From Anaerolinea sp. (GTDB taxonomy: Bacteria; Chloroflexota; Anaerolineae; Anaerolineales; Villigracilaceae): a stretch of 64,000 bases of DNA. The position numbers and the translations under genes were made by a program. Shown in pieces: positions 7,947 through 15,548 of the stretch. The notes beneath the pieces are model-generated. The model worked only from the letters and a program-made list of their open reading frames with translations, did no database searches and was not told the origin of the DNA. The number at the start of each line of letters is the position of its first letter. The first letter of the stretch is position 1. The stretch spans positions 1 to 64,000 of the forward strand of contig DYID01000013.1 in NCBI GenBank assembly GCA_020723805.1. The letters run 5' to 3'.

Positions 7947-8723
7947 CTAAAAGAGCGGCTTGCGCTTCTCCACAAAAGCGCGCAGTCCTTCCTGCCCGTT
8001 GGGGTGAGCGGCGCAGGCGCTGATGCCCTGCCGTTCCAGTTCCAACTGGGTTTCCAGGGTATTGTGGAAGGACTCCAAAAACAGCCGCTTCGACCACCCG
8101 AACGAATGCAGCGCCGTCTGCGACAGCCTTTCCAGCATCTCCAGCGCCTCTTTGCGGACCTCCGACTCCGGCGCCACCTTAGTAACCAGCCCCCACTCCC
8201 AAGCCTTTGCCGCCGAAATCGGCTCATCGAACGCCGCAATCTCGAGGGCGCGCGCCAGCCCCACCAGGCGCGGCAGGGCAAACGTCCCGCCGCCGTCTAT
8301 GCTCAAGCCGTTGGAGGTGTACCCCTGTTTGAGCACCGCCGTCTCTGCCATCACGCGGAAATCGCAAGCCAGCGCCAGCGAAAACCCGCCGCCCGCTGCC
8401 ACGCCGTTGATTGCCGCTACAACCGGCTTTGCCATGCGGCGGATTTCGGTAATCGCGATATGAAACTGAGGCGCCAGATGGTGTAAAACCGCCCCTGCCG
8501 CCTCCGCCTGTTGGCTGATCCACTTCAGGTCGCCGCCGGCGCAGAACGCCTTGCCGGCGCCGGTGAGCAAAACGCCTTTCACGGCATCGTCGGTTGCCGC
8601 CTCCGCAAATGCCTTGCTGAGCGCGGTCACCATTTCCAGGTCGAAGGCGTTATACGCCTCCGGACGGTTGAGGGTGATTTCCAAAAGGGAGCCGTCTTGC
8701 TGAACGAGAACGGAAGATGTCAT
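7947..8723 (-). CDS. Enoyl-CoA hydratase/isomerase family protein, PaaG-like
   Basis: The 258-residue crotonase-fold protein would act on acyl-CoA thioesters in the cytoplasm. The oxyanion-hole motifs are present (AFCAGGDLKW near residue 60 and NGVAAGGGFSLALACDFR near 105). By hand alignment with mitochondrial hydratase, the first catalytic Glu (in QPE) is a Tyr here, while the second Glu is kept in ARALEIAAF. The segment GLSIDGGGTFALPR resembles PaaG-type isomerases, which use an Asp at the SID position. An isomerase activity is therefore more likely than classical hydration. A clear GGAGG ribosome-binding site precedes the ATG. It lies between two receiver genes with no obvious link. Confidence 0.88.
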   Translation of the reverse strand: MTSSVLVQQDGSLLEITLNRPEAYNAFDLEMVTALSKAFAEAATDDAVKGVLLTGAGKAFCAGGDLKWISQQAEAAGAVLHHLAPQFHIAITEIRRMAKPVVAAINGVAAGGGFSLALACDFRVMAETAVLKQGYTSNGLSIDGGGTFALPRLVGLARALEIAAFDEPISAAKAWEWGLVTKVAPESEVRKEALEMLERLSQTALHSFGWSKRLFLESFHNTLETQLELERQGISACAAHPNGQEGLRAFVEKRKPLF

Positions 8724-8803
8724 GAGGTTTTCCTCCTTTGAAAAATAACAGCCGCTTCATGAGCGACTGTCACAGTCTGTCCTGCGTGGTCATGCCTGCC
8801 CGG

Positions 8804-9175
8804 TCAACTCGAGCCGGCCAACAGAATATTGATCCGCTTTTTTAGTTCCTCCACTTGAAACGGCTTGGTCAGGTAATCATTGGCGCCGGCGCCCATGGCA
8901 ATCAGGCGGCTGTCCAAATCGGTGAGCGCGGTGACGATGATGATGGGAATGTCTTTGAGGACGGGGTCGGCGCGAATCATGCGGCACAGTTGAAAGCCGT
9001 CAATGTCGGGCATCATCAGGTCTATCACAAAGACATCCGGCTTGGAAAGATACGCCAGTTCGATGGCAGAGGTGCTTTGATTGACGCCGGTCGCATCGAA
9101 CCCTGCCGCCCTGAGCGCCGCCTTATATAAATTGGTGAAATCCTCGTCGTCGTCAATGACCATTACTTTTTTCAT
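8804..9175 (-). CDS. Stand-alone response-regulator receiver protein
   Basis: This 123-residue CheY-like receiver has VMVIDDDED, phospho-acceptor Asp-52 in VFVIDLMMP, Thr-82 in IIIVTALTD and Lys-104 in YLTKPF. There is no output domain. It closely resembles the receiver at 7007-7375, so the two probably arose by duplication. GGAG lies 8 bases before the ATG. Confidence 0.92.
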   Translation of the reverse strand: MKKVMVIDDDEDFTNLYKAALRAAGFDATGVNQSTSAIELAYLSKPDVFVIDLMMPDIDGFQLCRMIRADPVLKDIPIIIVTALTDLDSRLIAMGAGANDYLTKPFQVEELKKRINILLAGSS

Positions 9176-9209
9176 CGTGTTCGCTCCATGGGTTGGTCGT
9201 TGACTGATT

Positions 9210-9316
9210 TTACCCTACCATCAAAGAATCCACCGCCTCCGTCAGTTCCCGCAGATTGCTCACCTTCAACGCACGGTCACATAACGGCGCGTATTTTGGC
9301 ATGTCGCTGTCGCCCC
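9210..9316 (-). pseudogene. Detached C-terminal fragment of a VWA (CoxE-like) gene
   Basis: Minus-strand codons from 9316 read DSDMPKYAPLCDRALKVSNL and continue to VDSLMVG and a stop at 9210. This matches the last ~31 codons of the intact VWA gene at 10051-11430; by hand I count 11 differences in 93 bases. It begins immediately after the HEPN stop codon and has no start of its own. It is best read as a duplicated 3' end left when the MNT/HEPN cassette arrived. Confidence 0.8.
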
Positions 9317-9319
9317 CAA

Positions 9320-9709
9320 TCAGAATCGTTTTTCCAATTCCTCTTTGACGGCGTTGAATACGGCTTCCGCCAGTTGAAGCGTCTCCCGCGCTTCGGCTTC
9401 AACCACGTCAGGTGTATTGCCGGGGTAACGCGACTCAACTGCCCAGATTGTCAGTTCAGCCAGGTCGGGAAACATCTCTTTGAATTTCCAGCCATTGGGA
9501 ATCAAGTCACGCAAGCGGTCAAGATCGTGGTTCTTTGGAAAATCCACCTCTTCAAATACCAGAATGGCTTTGATGGCTTTTTCGGCACATTGTTGGGCGA
9601 GAAAGCAAATCTGGCGCGGGAAGAACTCACCGCTGTCCAGCAGCGCATGGGCGGCGCGCAAATCGGTCTCCGCGTAGTTCATCCACACCTTTGCTTCATT
9701 TGCCTTCAT
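9320..9709 (-). CDS. HEPN domain protein (toxin partner of an MNT/HEPN pair)
   Basis: The 129-residue alpha-helical protein has the HEPN pattern FFPRQICFLAQQCAEKAIKA (residues 29-48), PKNHDLDRLRDL (58-69) and VESRYPGN (91-98). HEPN proteins paired with minimal nucleotidyltransferases act as ribonuclease toxins or related defence effectors. The gene overlaps the upstream nucleotidyltransferase by 14 bases, which implies translational coupling. The pair is bracketed by VWA gene sequence on both sides. Confidence 0.88.
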   Translation of the reverse strand: MKANEAKVWMNYAETDLRAAHALLDSGEFFPRQICFLAQQCAEKAIKAILVFEEVDFPKNHDLDRLRDLIPNGWKFKEMFPDLAELTIWAVESRYPGNTPDVVEAEARETLQLAEAVFNAVKEELEKRF

Positions 9710-10028
9710 AAATGACCTTTCCCTCCATCAGAGCCGGACGTAATATATCTCCCACGACCCGGCCGCGAGTCCTTATCTCTTCGGGGGTTGTAACGATGAC
9801 ATCCTTACTGATGGGCAGGCCGTTCAACGCGCGCAATACTTCTATCGCGGCTTTCCGTTTATGCTCCACCTTCGGCAGGACAACCAACAGATCCAAGTCG
9901 CTGTCTTTTGTCGCTTCGCCGCGCGCCCACGAACCGAACAGAATGATCCGCACGGGGTTGAACTTGCGGGTAATCCTTTCAATGACCTCGTTCAAATATG
10001 GAGGCTGGGCGGTTTGCAAGGCGCTCAT
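9696..10028 (-). CDS. Minimal nucleotidyltransferase (MNT, antitoxin partner)
   Basis: This 110-residue protein has the polymerase-beta-type motif GSWARGEATKDSDLDLLVVL (about residues 32-51), with the Gly-Ser and the two metal-binding Asp residues intact. In MntA/HepT systems such a protein neutralises its HEPN partner by AMPylation. There is no Shine-Dalgarno sequence; TAAAAT ends exactly 6 bases before the ATG, so the mRNA may be leaderless. MNT precedes HEPN and overlaps it, the usual order of this module. Confidence 0.9.
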   Translation of the reverse strand: MSALQTAQPPYLNEVIERITRKFNPVRIILFGSWARGEATKDSDLDLLVVLPKVEHKRKAAIEVLRALNGLPISKDVIVTTPEEIRTRGRVVGDILRPALMEGKVIYEGK

Positions 10029-10050
10029 AAAATAATTTTACATCAAAAAC

Positions 10051-11430
10051 TCATCCGCCCATCAGTGTATCCACCGCCTCGGTCAGTTCCCGCAGATTGC
10101 TCACCTTCAACACGTGGTCGCACAGCGGCGCGTATTTGGGCATGTCGCTGTCGCCGTGCCAAAGGTGAGGGGGTTCGGGATTCAGCCAAATGGTCCGTGC
10201 GGCGCGGCGGGTCATCGTGGAGAAAATGTCGAGGCGCGGGTCGTAGTAATTGTTGCGTCCGTCACCGACGATGATGAGCGTCGTTCCCCCGTTGAGCGTA
10301 TCCATGTAGCCGTCCTGAAAATTTTGCAGCGACCAGCCGAGGTCGGTGTTGTAGTGTCCGCTGGGCATACGCCAGAGAACAGAGGCAATCGCCTCGTCCG
10401 CGTTCGAGCCGTTGAAGTCCTCCGAGATGTATTCGAGATGGTCAATGAACGCGAAGGCGTGCGTCTTGCGTACCTGCCCTTGAAGTGCAAACAGAAAACT
10501 CAGCATCAACTCGGAACAAAACCGCATCGAAGTGCTGATGTCGCAAATCACCACAATCTTCGGCTTGCGCACGCGGTCTTTGTGACGAATCTCCATCGGC
10601 ACGCCGTGATATTTGAGATTGGCGCGGATGGTCGCCTTCGGGTCGAGTTGACCGCTCTTGGCGTGCTTCTGCCGCAGCGCGATTCTTGTGCGGAGCATGG
10701 CGGCGAGCCGTTTCACCTCGCGCTGTAAAATCTTTTTCTCCTCCTCCGAGAGCGCATGAAACGGACGGTTGAGCAGGTTATCCATGCTTTCGCCGCGCGG
10801 CTTTTCGCTCAAGTTCTCGGCGATGCGTTCGCCCGCGAACCGTTCGATTTGCTCGCGCATCCCCTGCATGTTTTGCTGGATCATTTCGCGCATCTGCTCG
10901 ATGCGGTCGCGGCTCATGCCCATCTGCGCCAGTTGCTCCATCAACTCCTTCAGCGCCTCGCGGACTTCGGGGAACGCCAGCGCGCGCATCATGCGCTGTG
11001 CCATCCAGTTTTGATAACGGAGGTCATCCGCCTGATTCAAGCCGACCAACTGCGCCAGCGCCTCCAATTCGGACCTCGAGAGCGGCTCGCCGTTCATCAG
11101 CCTTTCCATACGCTGACGCAGATTCTGCGCGAACTGCCGCAGCGCATCGGCAAGCATCTGCGCTTCTTCGGGCGTCATGTCGTCCATCGGGTTGCCGCCC
11201 ATCATCGGCGGCGGCTGTCCCGCGCCGAAGAAGAGCGGGAAGAGTTTGTCGAAAACGGGGAGGTCTTTCACATCCTTGATGAGCGTGGCGCGCAGGGAGA
11301 GGCGGAACTGCTCGCGGTCTTGAATCCCCATCAGGTCAACGGCAGAAAACGCCTCGGCGCTCTCCGCCAAAGAGACGCGCACCCCGCTCGCGCGCAAGGC
11401 GGCAATTAACTGTAAGATGCGGGATTCCAT
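10051..11430 (-). CDS. VWA domain protein (CoxE/YehP-like), partner of a MoxR ATPase
   Basis: The 459-residue protein has a helical, Met/Gln-rich N-terminal half and a C-terminal von Willebrand A domain. The MIDAS motif is DISTS in VVICDISTSMRF (about residue 296), with a supporting Thr in HYNTDLGWSLQ and Asp in IIVGDGRNNY. VWA proteins of this kind work with MoxR AAA ATPases (here 11992-12951) in metal-cofactor insertion or complex assembly. Its ATG overlaps the stop of the small gene upstream (TAATG), so translation is coupled. Its 3' end is duplicated at 9210-9316. Confidence 0.9.
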   Translation of the reverse strand: MESRILQLIAALRASGVRVSLAESAEAFSAVDLMGIQDREQFRLSLRATLIKDVKDLPVFDKLFPLFFGAGQPPPMMGGNPMDDMTPEEAQMLADALRQFAQNLRQRMERLMNGEPLSRSELEALAQLVGLNQADDLRYQNWMAQRMMRALAFPEVREALKELMEQLAQMGMSRDRIEQMREMIQQNMQGMREQIERFAGERIAENLSEKPRGESMDNLLNRPFHALSEEEKKILQREVKRLAAMLRTRIALRQKHAKSGQLDPKATIRANLKYHGVPMEIRHKDRVRKPKIVVICDISTSMRFCSELMLSFLFALQGQVRKTHAFAFIDHLEYISEDFNGSNADEAIASVLWRMPSGHYNTDLGWSLQNFQDGYMDTLNGGTTLIIVGDGRNNYYDPRLDIFSTMTRRAARTIWLNPEPPHLWHGDSDMPKYAPLCDHVLKVSNLRELTEAVDTLMGG

Positions 11431-11717
11431 TATCCCGCCTTGGATGATAGATCCTGTTTAACCCCGATGAACGCGGCTTCTTCCAACTCGATCCGTTCTT
11501 CAATGATATGTTTGAGCCATTCCTCGAGGCTTTTTTTTCGATGCACCTGCGCCAAAAATGCGGCGCGTGCGGCGAGTTCAGCAGGAATGGACACCGAAGC
11601 GGGTTTCGTTCGTCGCACACGCACAGGTTTCCCCCAAGCCGAATCGTCATCCGCTTGTGACACCACAATCCGATCTATCTCTTTTTCAGTAAGTTTTCTT
11701 TTGCTCATATCTGCCAT
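11430..11717 (-). CDS. BrnA-like antitoxin
   Basis: This 95-residue protein begins MADMSKRKLTEKEIDRIVV and has a central segment (VSIPAELAARAAFLAQVHRK) followed by a long helix, resembling the ribbon-helix-helix antitoxins that accompany BrnT toxins. It overlaps the BrnT-like gene by 13 bases and its stop codon overlaps the start of the VWA gene. The pairing with a BrnT-like protein supports the call more than the sequence alone. It could autoregulate the module, and through coupling affect VWA expression. Confidence 0.65.
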   Translation of the reverse strand: MADMSKRKLTEKEIDRIVVSQADDDSAWGKPVRVRRTKPASVSIPAELAARAAFLAQVHRKKSLEEWLKHIIEERIELEEAAFIGVKQDLSSKAG

Positions 11718-11956
11718 CCTGTAATAATTCGCACAACGTTGCCTGGTTTCAGTTGAAAGATGATCTTGAGTCTTCGTCCGCCAATGGTTTTGCCAATCAA
11801 CTGATAGCGATCCTTGAATGATTTGTTGCGCCGTATTTCAAAATCGGAAAAGAAGCATTCCACTGCTTCGTTGAAGGTGACGTGATGAACGTCCAATTCA
11901 TCGTTTTCGAAGTCGTACTCGAAATCGGCAGGTACAAATTTACTCCAGTTGGGCAT
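11705..11956 (-). CDS. BrnT-like toxin
   Basis: The 83-residue protein has the short BrnT layout: an acidic N-terminus, VTFNEAVECFFSDFEIRRNK, then DRYQLIGKTIGGRRLKIIFQ and a terminal strand VVRIITGW. BrnT proteins are RelE-fold ribonucleases. The N-terminal FEYDFENDELDVHHVTF replaces the usual W-D-x-x-K-x-x-x-N-x-x-K-H-x-V pattern, so activity is uncertain. The mRNA appears leaderless (TATAAT ends 6 bases before the ATG). Confidence 0.65.
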   Translation of the reverse strand: MPNWSKFVPADFEYDFENDELDVHHVTFNEAVECFFSDFEIRRNKSFKDRYQLIGKTIGGRRLKIIFQLKPGNVVRIITGWQI

Positions 11957-11962
11957 GAAAAA

Positions 11963-11968
11963 ATTATA
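11963..11968 (-). promoter_or_regulatory. -10 element of the BrnT-like gene, leaderless type
   Basis: A perfect TATAAT on the minus strand is separated from the ATG by TTTTTC. No good -35 sequence and no Shine-Dalgarno sequence are visible. This implies that the TA module and the VWA gene can be transcribed apart from MoxR. Confidence 0.5.
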
Positions 11969-11991
11969 CTACCTCGATACATGCCTTTTCG

Positions 11992-12951
11992 CTAATTCCC
12001 GTAGAACCTTCCCAACTCGTCGGGCGGTTTCTGCCTCGGCGGCGGGGGATTGACGATTTGCCGTTTCGCTTTTTGCAAATCCGCTTCGTGTTTGAGCAGC
12101 ACGGAGAGCGTCTCCTCCAGCACGTCCTTATCCAGGTTGGAGGCGTTCAACGCCACGAGCGCGTTCGCCCAGTCCAGCGTCTCGCTGATGGAGGGGGACT
12201 TGCGCATGTCTCCGTTCCGTAATTTGTGTACGAACTCCACCGCCTGCCGCGCCAGCTTGGGATTCAGGTCGGGGACTTTCAGCCGCACCACCGCCAGTTC
12301 CTCTTCGATGGTCGGGTAGTCAATGAACAGATACAAACATCGCCGCTTCAGCGCCTCGGAGAGTTCGCGTGTGTTGTTGGATGTCAGCACGACGAACGGC
12401 TTGTGTTTGGCGCTCAGCGTTCCCAACTCTGGCACCGAGACTTGAAAGTCGCTCAATACTTCGAGCAGAAAGGCTTCGAATTCCGCGTCGGCGCGGTCAA
12501 TTTCGTCAATCAGCAGAACGGTGGGCTGTTCGCTCAGAATTGCCTTCAACAGCGGACGTTGAAGCAGGAAACGCTCCGAAAAGAAGACATCCTCCTCCCT
12601 TGCCAGTTTGTCGGCGGCTTCGGCGAGGGTTTCCGCTTTACCGAGGGCGTCGTTCAATTTGTCGCGCAGGAGTTGGGTGTAGAGCAGCTGCTTGGAATAT
12701 TCCCATTCATAGAGCGCCTTCGATTCGTCCAAGCCCTCGTAGCATTGCAGGCGAATCAACTCGCGCCTGGTTGCTGCGGCGATGGCTTTGGCGAGTTCGG
12801 TCTTGCCCACGCCGGCGGGACCTTCCGCCAGGAGCGGCTTGCCGAGTTTGTGCGCCAGGTACACGATGGTGGCAATCTCATCCGATGCGATGTACTTTTG
12901 CCGGTTCAATTCCGTTTTGACGCTTTGGGTGGATTCAAAAAAGTTGGTCAT
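11992..12951 (-). CDS. MoxR-family AAA ATPase
   Basis: The 319-residue protein carries Walker A AEGPAGVGKTELAKAI (about residues 42-57), Walker B VLLIDEIDRAD (about 144-154), sensor 1 VVLTSNNTRELS and an arginine finger in ALKRRCLY. MoxR ATPases act as chaperone-like partners of VWA proteins, and the VWA gene lies downstream on the same strand, so the two were probably one operon before the BrnT/BrnA insertion. AGGA lies 6 bases before the ATG. Substrate unknown. Confidence 0.93.
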   Translation of the reverse strand: MTNFFESTQSVKTELNRQKYIASDEIATIVYLAHKLGKPLLAEGPAGVGKTELAKAIAAATRRELIRLQCYEGLDESKALYEWEYSKQLLYTQLLRDKLNDALGKAETLAEAADKLAREEDVFFSERFLLQRPLLKAILSEQPTVLLIDEIDRADAEFEAFLLEVLSDFQVSVPELGTLSAKHKPFVVLTSNNTRELSEALKRRCLYLFIDYPTIEEELAVVRLKVPDLNPKLARQAVEFVHKLRNGDMRKSPSISETLDWANALVALNASNLDKDVLEETLSVLLKHEADLQKAKRQIVNPPPPRQKPPDELGRFYGN

Positions 12952-13012
12952 GGCGTTCCTGTACTCTCTCTTCCAATAACAACCATTTCGATGCGGTGAG
13001 GCAACCTGCCTC

Positions 13013-13300
13013 TTACATGTGAATTTTGAGACGCAATGTGACGATGTCGCCTTCTTGGAGATGTTCTGCTCTTTGCACGCTCACCCGTATCGGCACGAGA
13101 TACCTGCCGTCTTTGGGGAACAGCGAGGTTTGCCACTCGGTCTTGCCAATCTGCACGTGGACCGGAATCACGCCCCACCCATACGTGACCAGCCTCGAAA
13201 TAGCCTTGATTTCCCCGCTTTGCTCCGGCGGAACTGCAACGAAGAGATAGGGGGCAGGTCCGCGCCAGTGAAAAATCCTGCCGCTGAATTCGAAGTTCAT
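13013..13300 (-). CDS. DUF1905 domain protein
   Basis: The 95-residue protein matches DUF1905 along its length: an opening strand pattern FEFSGRIFHWRGPAPYLFVA, the G-W-G-x-x-P-V motif in YGWGVIPVHVQIG, W-x-T-S-L-F-P in EWQTSLFPKDG, and RVSVQRAEHLQEGDIVTLRL at the C-terminus. The family is a small beta barrel of unknown function. TATACT ends 6 bases before the ATG and no Shine-Dalgarno sequence is seen, so it is another leaderless candidate. Confidence 0.85.
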   Translation of the reverse strand: MNFEFSGRIFHWRGPAPYLFVAVPPEQSGEIKAISRLVTYGWGVIPVHVQIGKTEWQTSLFPKDGRYLVPIRVSVQRAEHLQEGDIVTLRLKIHM

Positions 13301-13306
13301 TGAAAC

Positions 13307-13312
13307 AGTATA
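13307..13312 (-). promoter_or_regulatory. -10 element of the DUF1905 gene, leaderless type
   Basis: TATACT on the minus strand is followed by GTTTCA and the ATG. No convincing -35 is visible. Confidence 0.45.
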
Positions 13313-13350
13313 TCAAGCCCGCAGGTTTTCGGGGAGTGGCTAAGTTGTGG

Positions 13351-13471
13351 GGGAGTGCCCAATGTTGTGGGTTTAGCCACAGAGAGCGCAGAGATTTTGA
13401 GATTTTTCTCAGGGGGGTCTCTGTGAGCTCTGTGGCAGAAAAATCTTTAGCCCATTCTTTTAGATACTCTC
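13351..13471. repeat. 120-bp palindromic repeat, copy A
   Basis: The unit runs from GGGAGTGCCCAATG to TTAGATACTCTC. Its core is an imperfect palindrome bounded by GCCACAGAG and CTCTGTGGC, with an inner hairpin TTGAGATTTTTCTCAG. A direct copy lies at 13552-13671 and an inverted copy at 50512-50630. Confidence 0.85.
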
Positions 13472-13529
13472 AGTTGTGGACTTAGCCGCAGTGAACACAG
13501 AGATTTTCAGTAAATCATGAAAACGTAGC

Positions 13530-13545
13530 AACGACTTCAGTCGTT
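13530..13545. repeat. Short hairpin repeat AACGACT-TC-AGTCGTT
   Basis: A perfect 7-bp stem sits between copies A and B. Related hairpins occur near 31148, 31420, 31480 and 37352. Confidence 0.6.
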
Positions 13546-13551
13546 CGGCTG

Positions 13552-13671
13552 GGGAGTGCCCAATGTCGTGGGCTTAGCCACAGAGAGCGCAGAGATTTTG
13601 AGATTTTTCTCAGGGGGGCTCTGTGAGCTCTGTGGCAGAAAAATCTTTAGCCCATTCTTTTAGACACTCTC
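13552..13671. repeat. 120-bp palindromic repeat, copy B
   Basis: Direct copy of 13351-13471 with only a few changes (for example TCGTGGGCTTAG for TTGTGGGTTTAG and one base shorter in the G run). The whole gap 13301-13767 contains repeats only. Confidence 0.85.
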
Positions 13672-13767
13672 TTCGGCTGCGAAACCCTATAGAGTCATCG
13701 TTTTACAGTACAATCAACCCGTTTTCATCCCGCTTTTGAAACCCGACACTTGAAATCTGGAACTTCG

Positions 13768-14649
13768 ATGCGCCTCAAAGCAGACCTTACCCTTCTCTTC
13801 ATTGCCGTCATTTGGGGAACGGCATTTGTGGCACAACGCCTGGCGGGACAGCTCGGCAGTGTGTATCTCTTCAACGGCGTGCGTTACACGCTGGCGGGCT
13901 TGGTGGTGATTCCGTTCGTGCGGCGGGCGGACGCCTCGCCCTATCCGCGCGAACAATTCAAATGGATGTTCATTGCCGGCTTTCTGCTCTTCATCGCCGC
14001 GGCGCTTCAGCAGGCGGGAATGCAATTCACCACGGCAGGCAACGCAGGCTTCATTACCAGCCTTTATGTGGTGCTTGTCCCGCTGGTGCTGTTTGCGGGC
14101 TGGCGTGAACGACCTCACTGGCTTTCGGTCGTTGCGGTGGGATTGGCTGGGGCGGGGGCGTACCTCCTTTCGACGGGGGGCAGGTTCGAGGTCCAGAGAG
14201 GCGACGCGCTCGAACTGGCAGGCGCGCTGTTTTGGGCATTCCATGTCGTCGTGCTGGGCAAGTTTGCGTCACGTTTCGAGCCGATGTCTTTTTCGGTGGG
14301 ACAACTGCTCGTCTGCGGACTGCTCAACCTGACGCTTGGTTTCTTCATCGAGCCGCCGGTCTTTTCCTGGACCTGGGCGGGGGCGGCGGTCTATACGGCG
14401 GTCCTTTCGCTGGGACTTTGTTACACGCTCCAGGTCTGGGCGCAGCGACACACCCCGCCCTCCGATGCGGCGCTCATCCTGAGCCTTGAATCGGTATTTG
14501 CGGTGCTGGCGGGCTGGCTCATACTGAACGAACGCCTGACCTTCATTCAGGTGTTTGGATGTTTGTTGATTTTTGTGGCGGTGGGGCTTTCGCAGGTGAA
14601 AAATTATTCAGGTACAATTGACCGAAACCACCTCGTGGAGGGCAGATGA
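13768..14649 (+). CDS. EamA/DMT-family transporter
   Basis: The 293-residue inner-membrane protein has ten hydrophobic helices in two EamA halves. The first half opens ADLTLLFIAVIWGTAFVAQR and includes the conserved FIAAALQQAGMQFTTAGNAG; the second half ends with SLESVFAVLAGWLILNERL and a final helix. DMT exporters carry amino acids, nucleotides or other small molecules; the substrate cannot be told from sequence. The start is ATG 13768 rather than an in-frame TTG upstream. The stop overlaps the next start by four bases (ATGA). Confidence 0.92.
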   Translation: MRLKADLTLLFIAVIWGTAFVAQRLAGQLGSVYLFNGVRYTLAGLVVIPFVRRADASPYPREQFKWMFIAGFLLFIAAALQQAGMQFTTAGNAGFITSLYVVLVPLVLFAGWRERPHWLSVVAVGLAGAGAYLLSTGGRFEVQRGDALELAGALFWAFHVVVLGKFASRFEPMSFSVGQLLVCGLLNLTLGFFIEPPVFSWTWAGAAVYTAVLSLGLCYTLQVWAQRHTPPSDAALILSLESVFAVLAGWLILNERLTFIQVFGCLLIFVAVGLSQVKNYSGTIDRNHLVEGR

Positions 14650-15548
14650 CCGCCAGGGTAATTTTGAACCCGCACTCGAATCGTTGGAACGCACAAAAAC
14701 GCTGGTCGCAGGCGGAGGCGGCGCTCAAAGCCGCTGGTGTGGACTTTGACGTGGTCGTTTCGGAGCGAAAAGGCGCCATCACTGGGCTGGCAGAAGAGGC
14801 GGTGCGGGCGGGCTTTTCGCCCATCATTGCCGCCGGCGGCGATGGCACCATCGGCGAAGCGGTCAATGGCATGTTGAAGGCGGCAGGTTCGCCGGAGAAC
14901 TTATCCATTCCGCTGGGAGTCATCCCGCTGGGCTCGGCAAACGACTTGGCGTTCAACATCGGTCTGCCCACCGATTTGAACGAGGCGGCGAAGGTCATTG
15001 CAGGCGGAAAGGTGCGGGGAATTGACCTGTGCAAATGCAACGAGCGATATTTCATCAACAACTCGGCTTGCGGACTCGAACCTTATGTAACCACCAAGCA
15101 CGAACGCATTCACTGGATCAAAGGCATCACGCGCTATCTCGTCGCGGCGATTTGGGCAATCATGGACAAGCCCGAATGGCGCGGGCAGGTGGTTTGGGAT
15201 GACGGCTCGTATGAGGGACTGCTCTCGCTGGTCTCGGTGGGGAATGGACGGCGGACGGGTGGTTTTTTCATGACGCCGCACGCCGACCCGTTCGACGGCA
15301 AGTTGACCCTCGCCTTTGGCTATCGCGCCACCCGCCTGGGACTGCTCCTGGCGCTGCCGAAGGCATTCAATGAAGACAAGGGCAGTTATATCGAACTGGA
15401 GGGGATGCGCGAGGTCCATTCGACGCGGGTCTCCATTCAACTCGACCGCCCGTCTTACGCGCACACCGACGGCGAATTGTTCCCGCAGCAGGTGCAGCGT
15501 CTCGATTACCAAATCTTCCCCGGCAAACTGAACATTCTCGTCCCATGA
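14646..15548 (+). CDS. Diacylglycerol/lipid kinase family protein
   Basis: The 300-residue protein has the DAGK catalytic domain signature: ILNPHSNRW near the start, IIAAGGDGTIGEAVNGML (about residues 57-74) and GVIPLGSANDLA (about 91-102). The C-terminal domain has LSLVSVGNGRRTGGFFMTP and HTDGELF. Members (YegS, DgkB, BmrU) phosphorylate diacylglycerol or related lipids with ATP at the membrane face. It overlaps the EamA gene upstream and the GNAT gene downstream (4 bases each), so the three are co-translated. Confidence 0.92.
   Translation: MTARVILNPHSNRWNAQKRWSQAEAALKAAGVDFDVVVSERKGAITGLAEEAVRAGFSPIIAAGGDGTIGEAVNGMLKAAGSPENLSIPLGVIPLGSANDLAFNIGLPTDLNEAAKVIAGGKVRGIDLCKCNERYFINNSACGLEPYVTTKHERIHWIKGITRYLVAAIWAIMDKPEWRGQVVWDDGSYEGLLSLVSVGNGRRTGGFFMTPHADPFDGKLTLAFGYRATRLGLLLALPKAFNEDKGSYIELEGMREVHSTRVSIQLDRPSYAHTDGELFPQQVQRLDYQIFPGKLNILVP

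Noticed and set aside
13351-13671. Possible CRISPR array
   Set aside because: Only two units of about 120 bp with a single 80-bp spacer; they are palindromic elements with a third copy elsewhere, and there are no cas genes.
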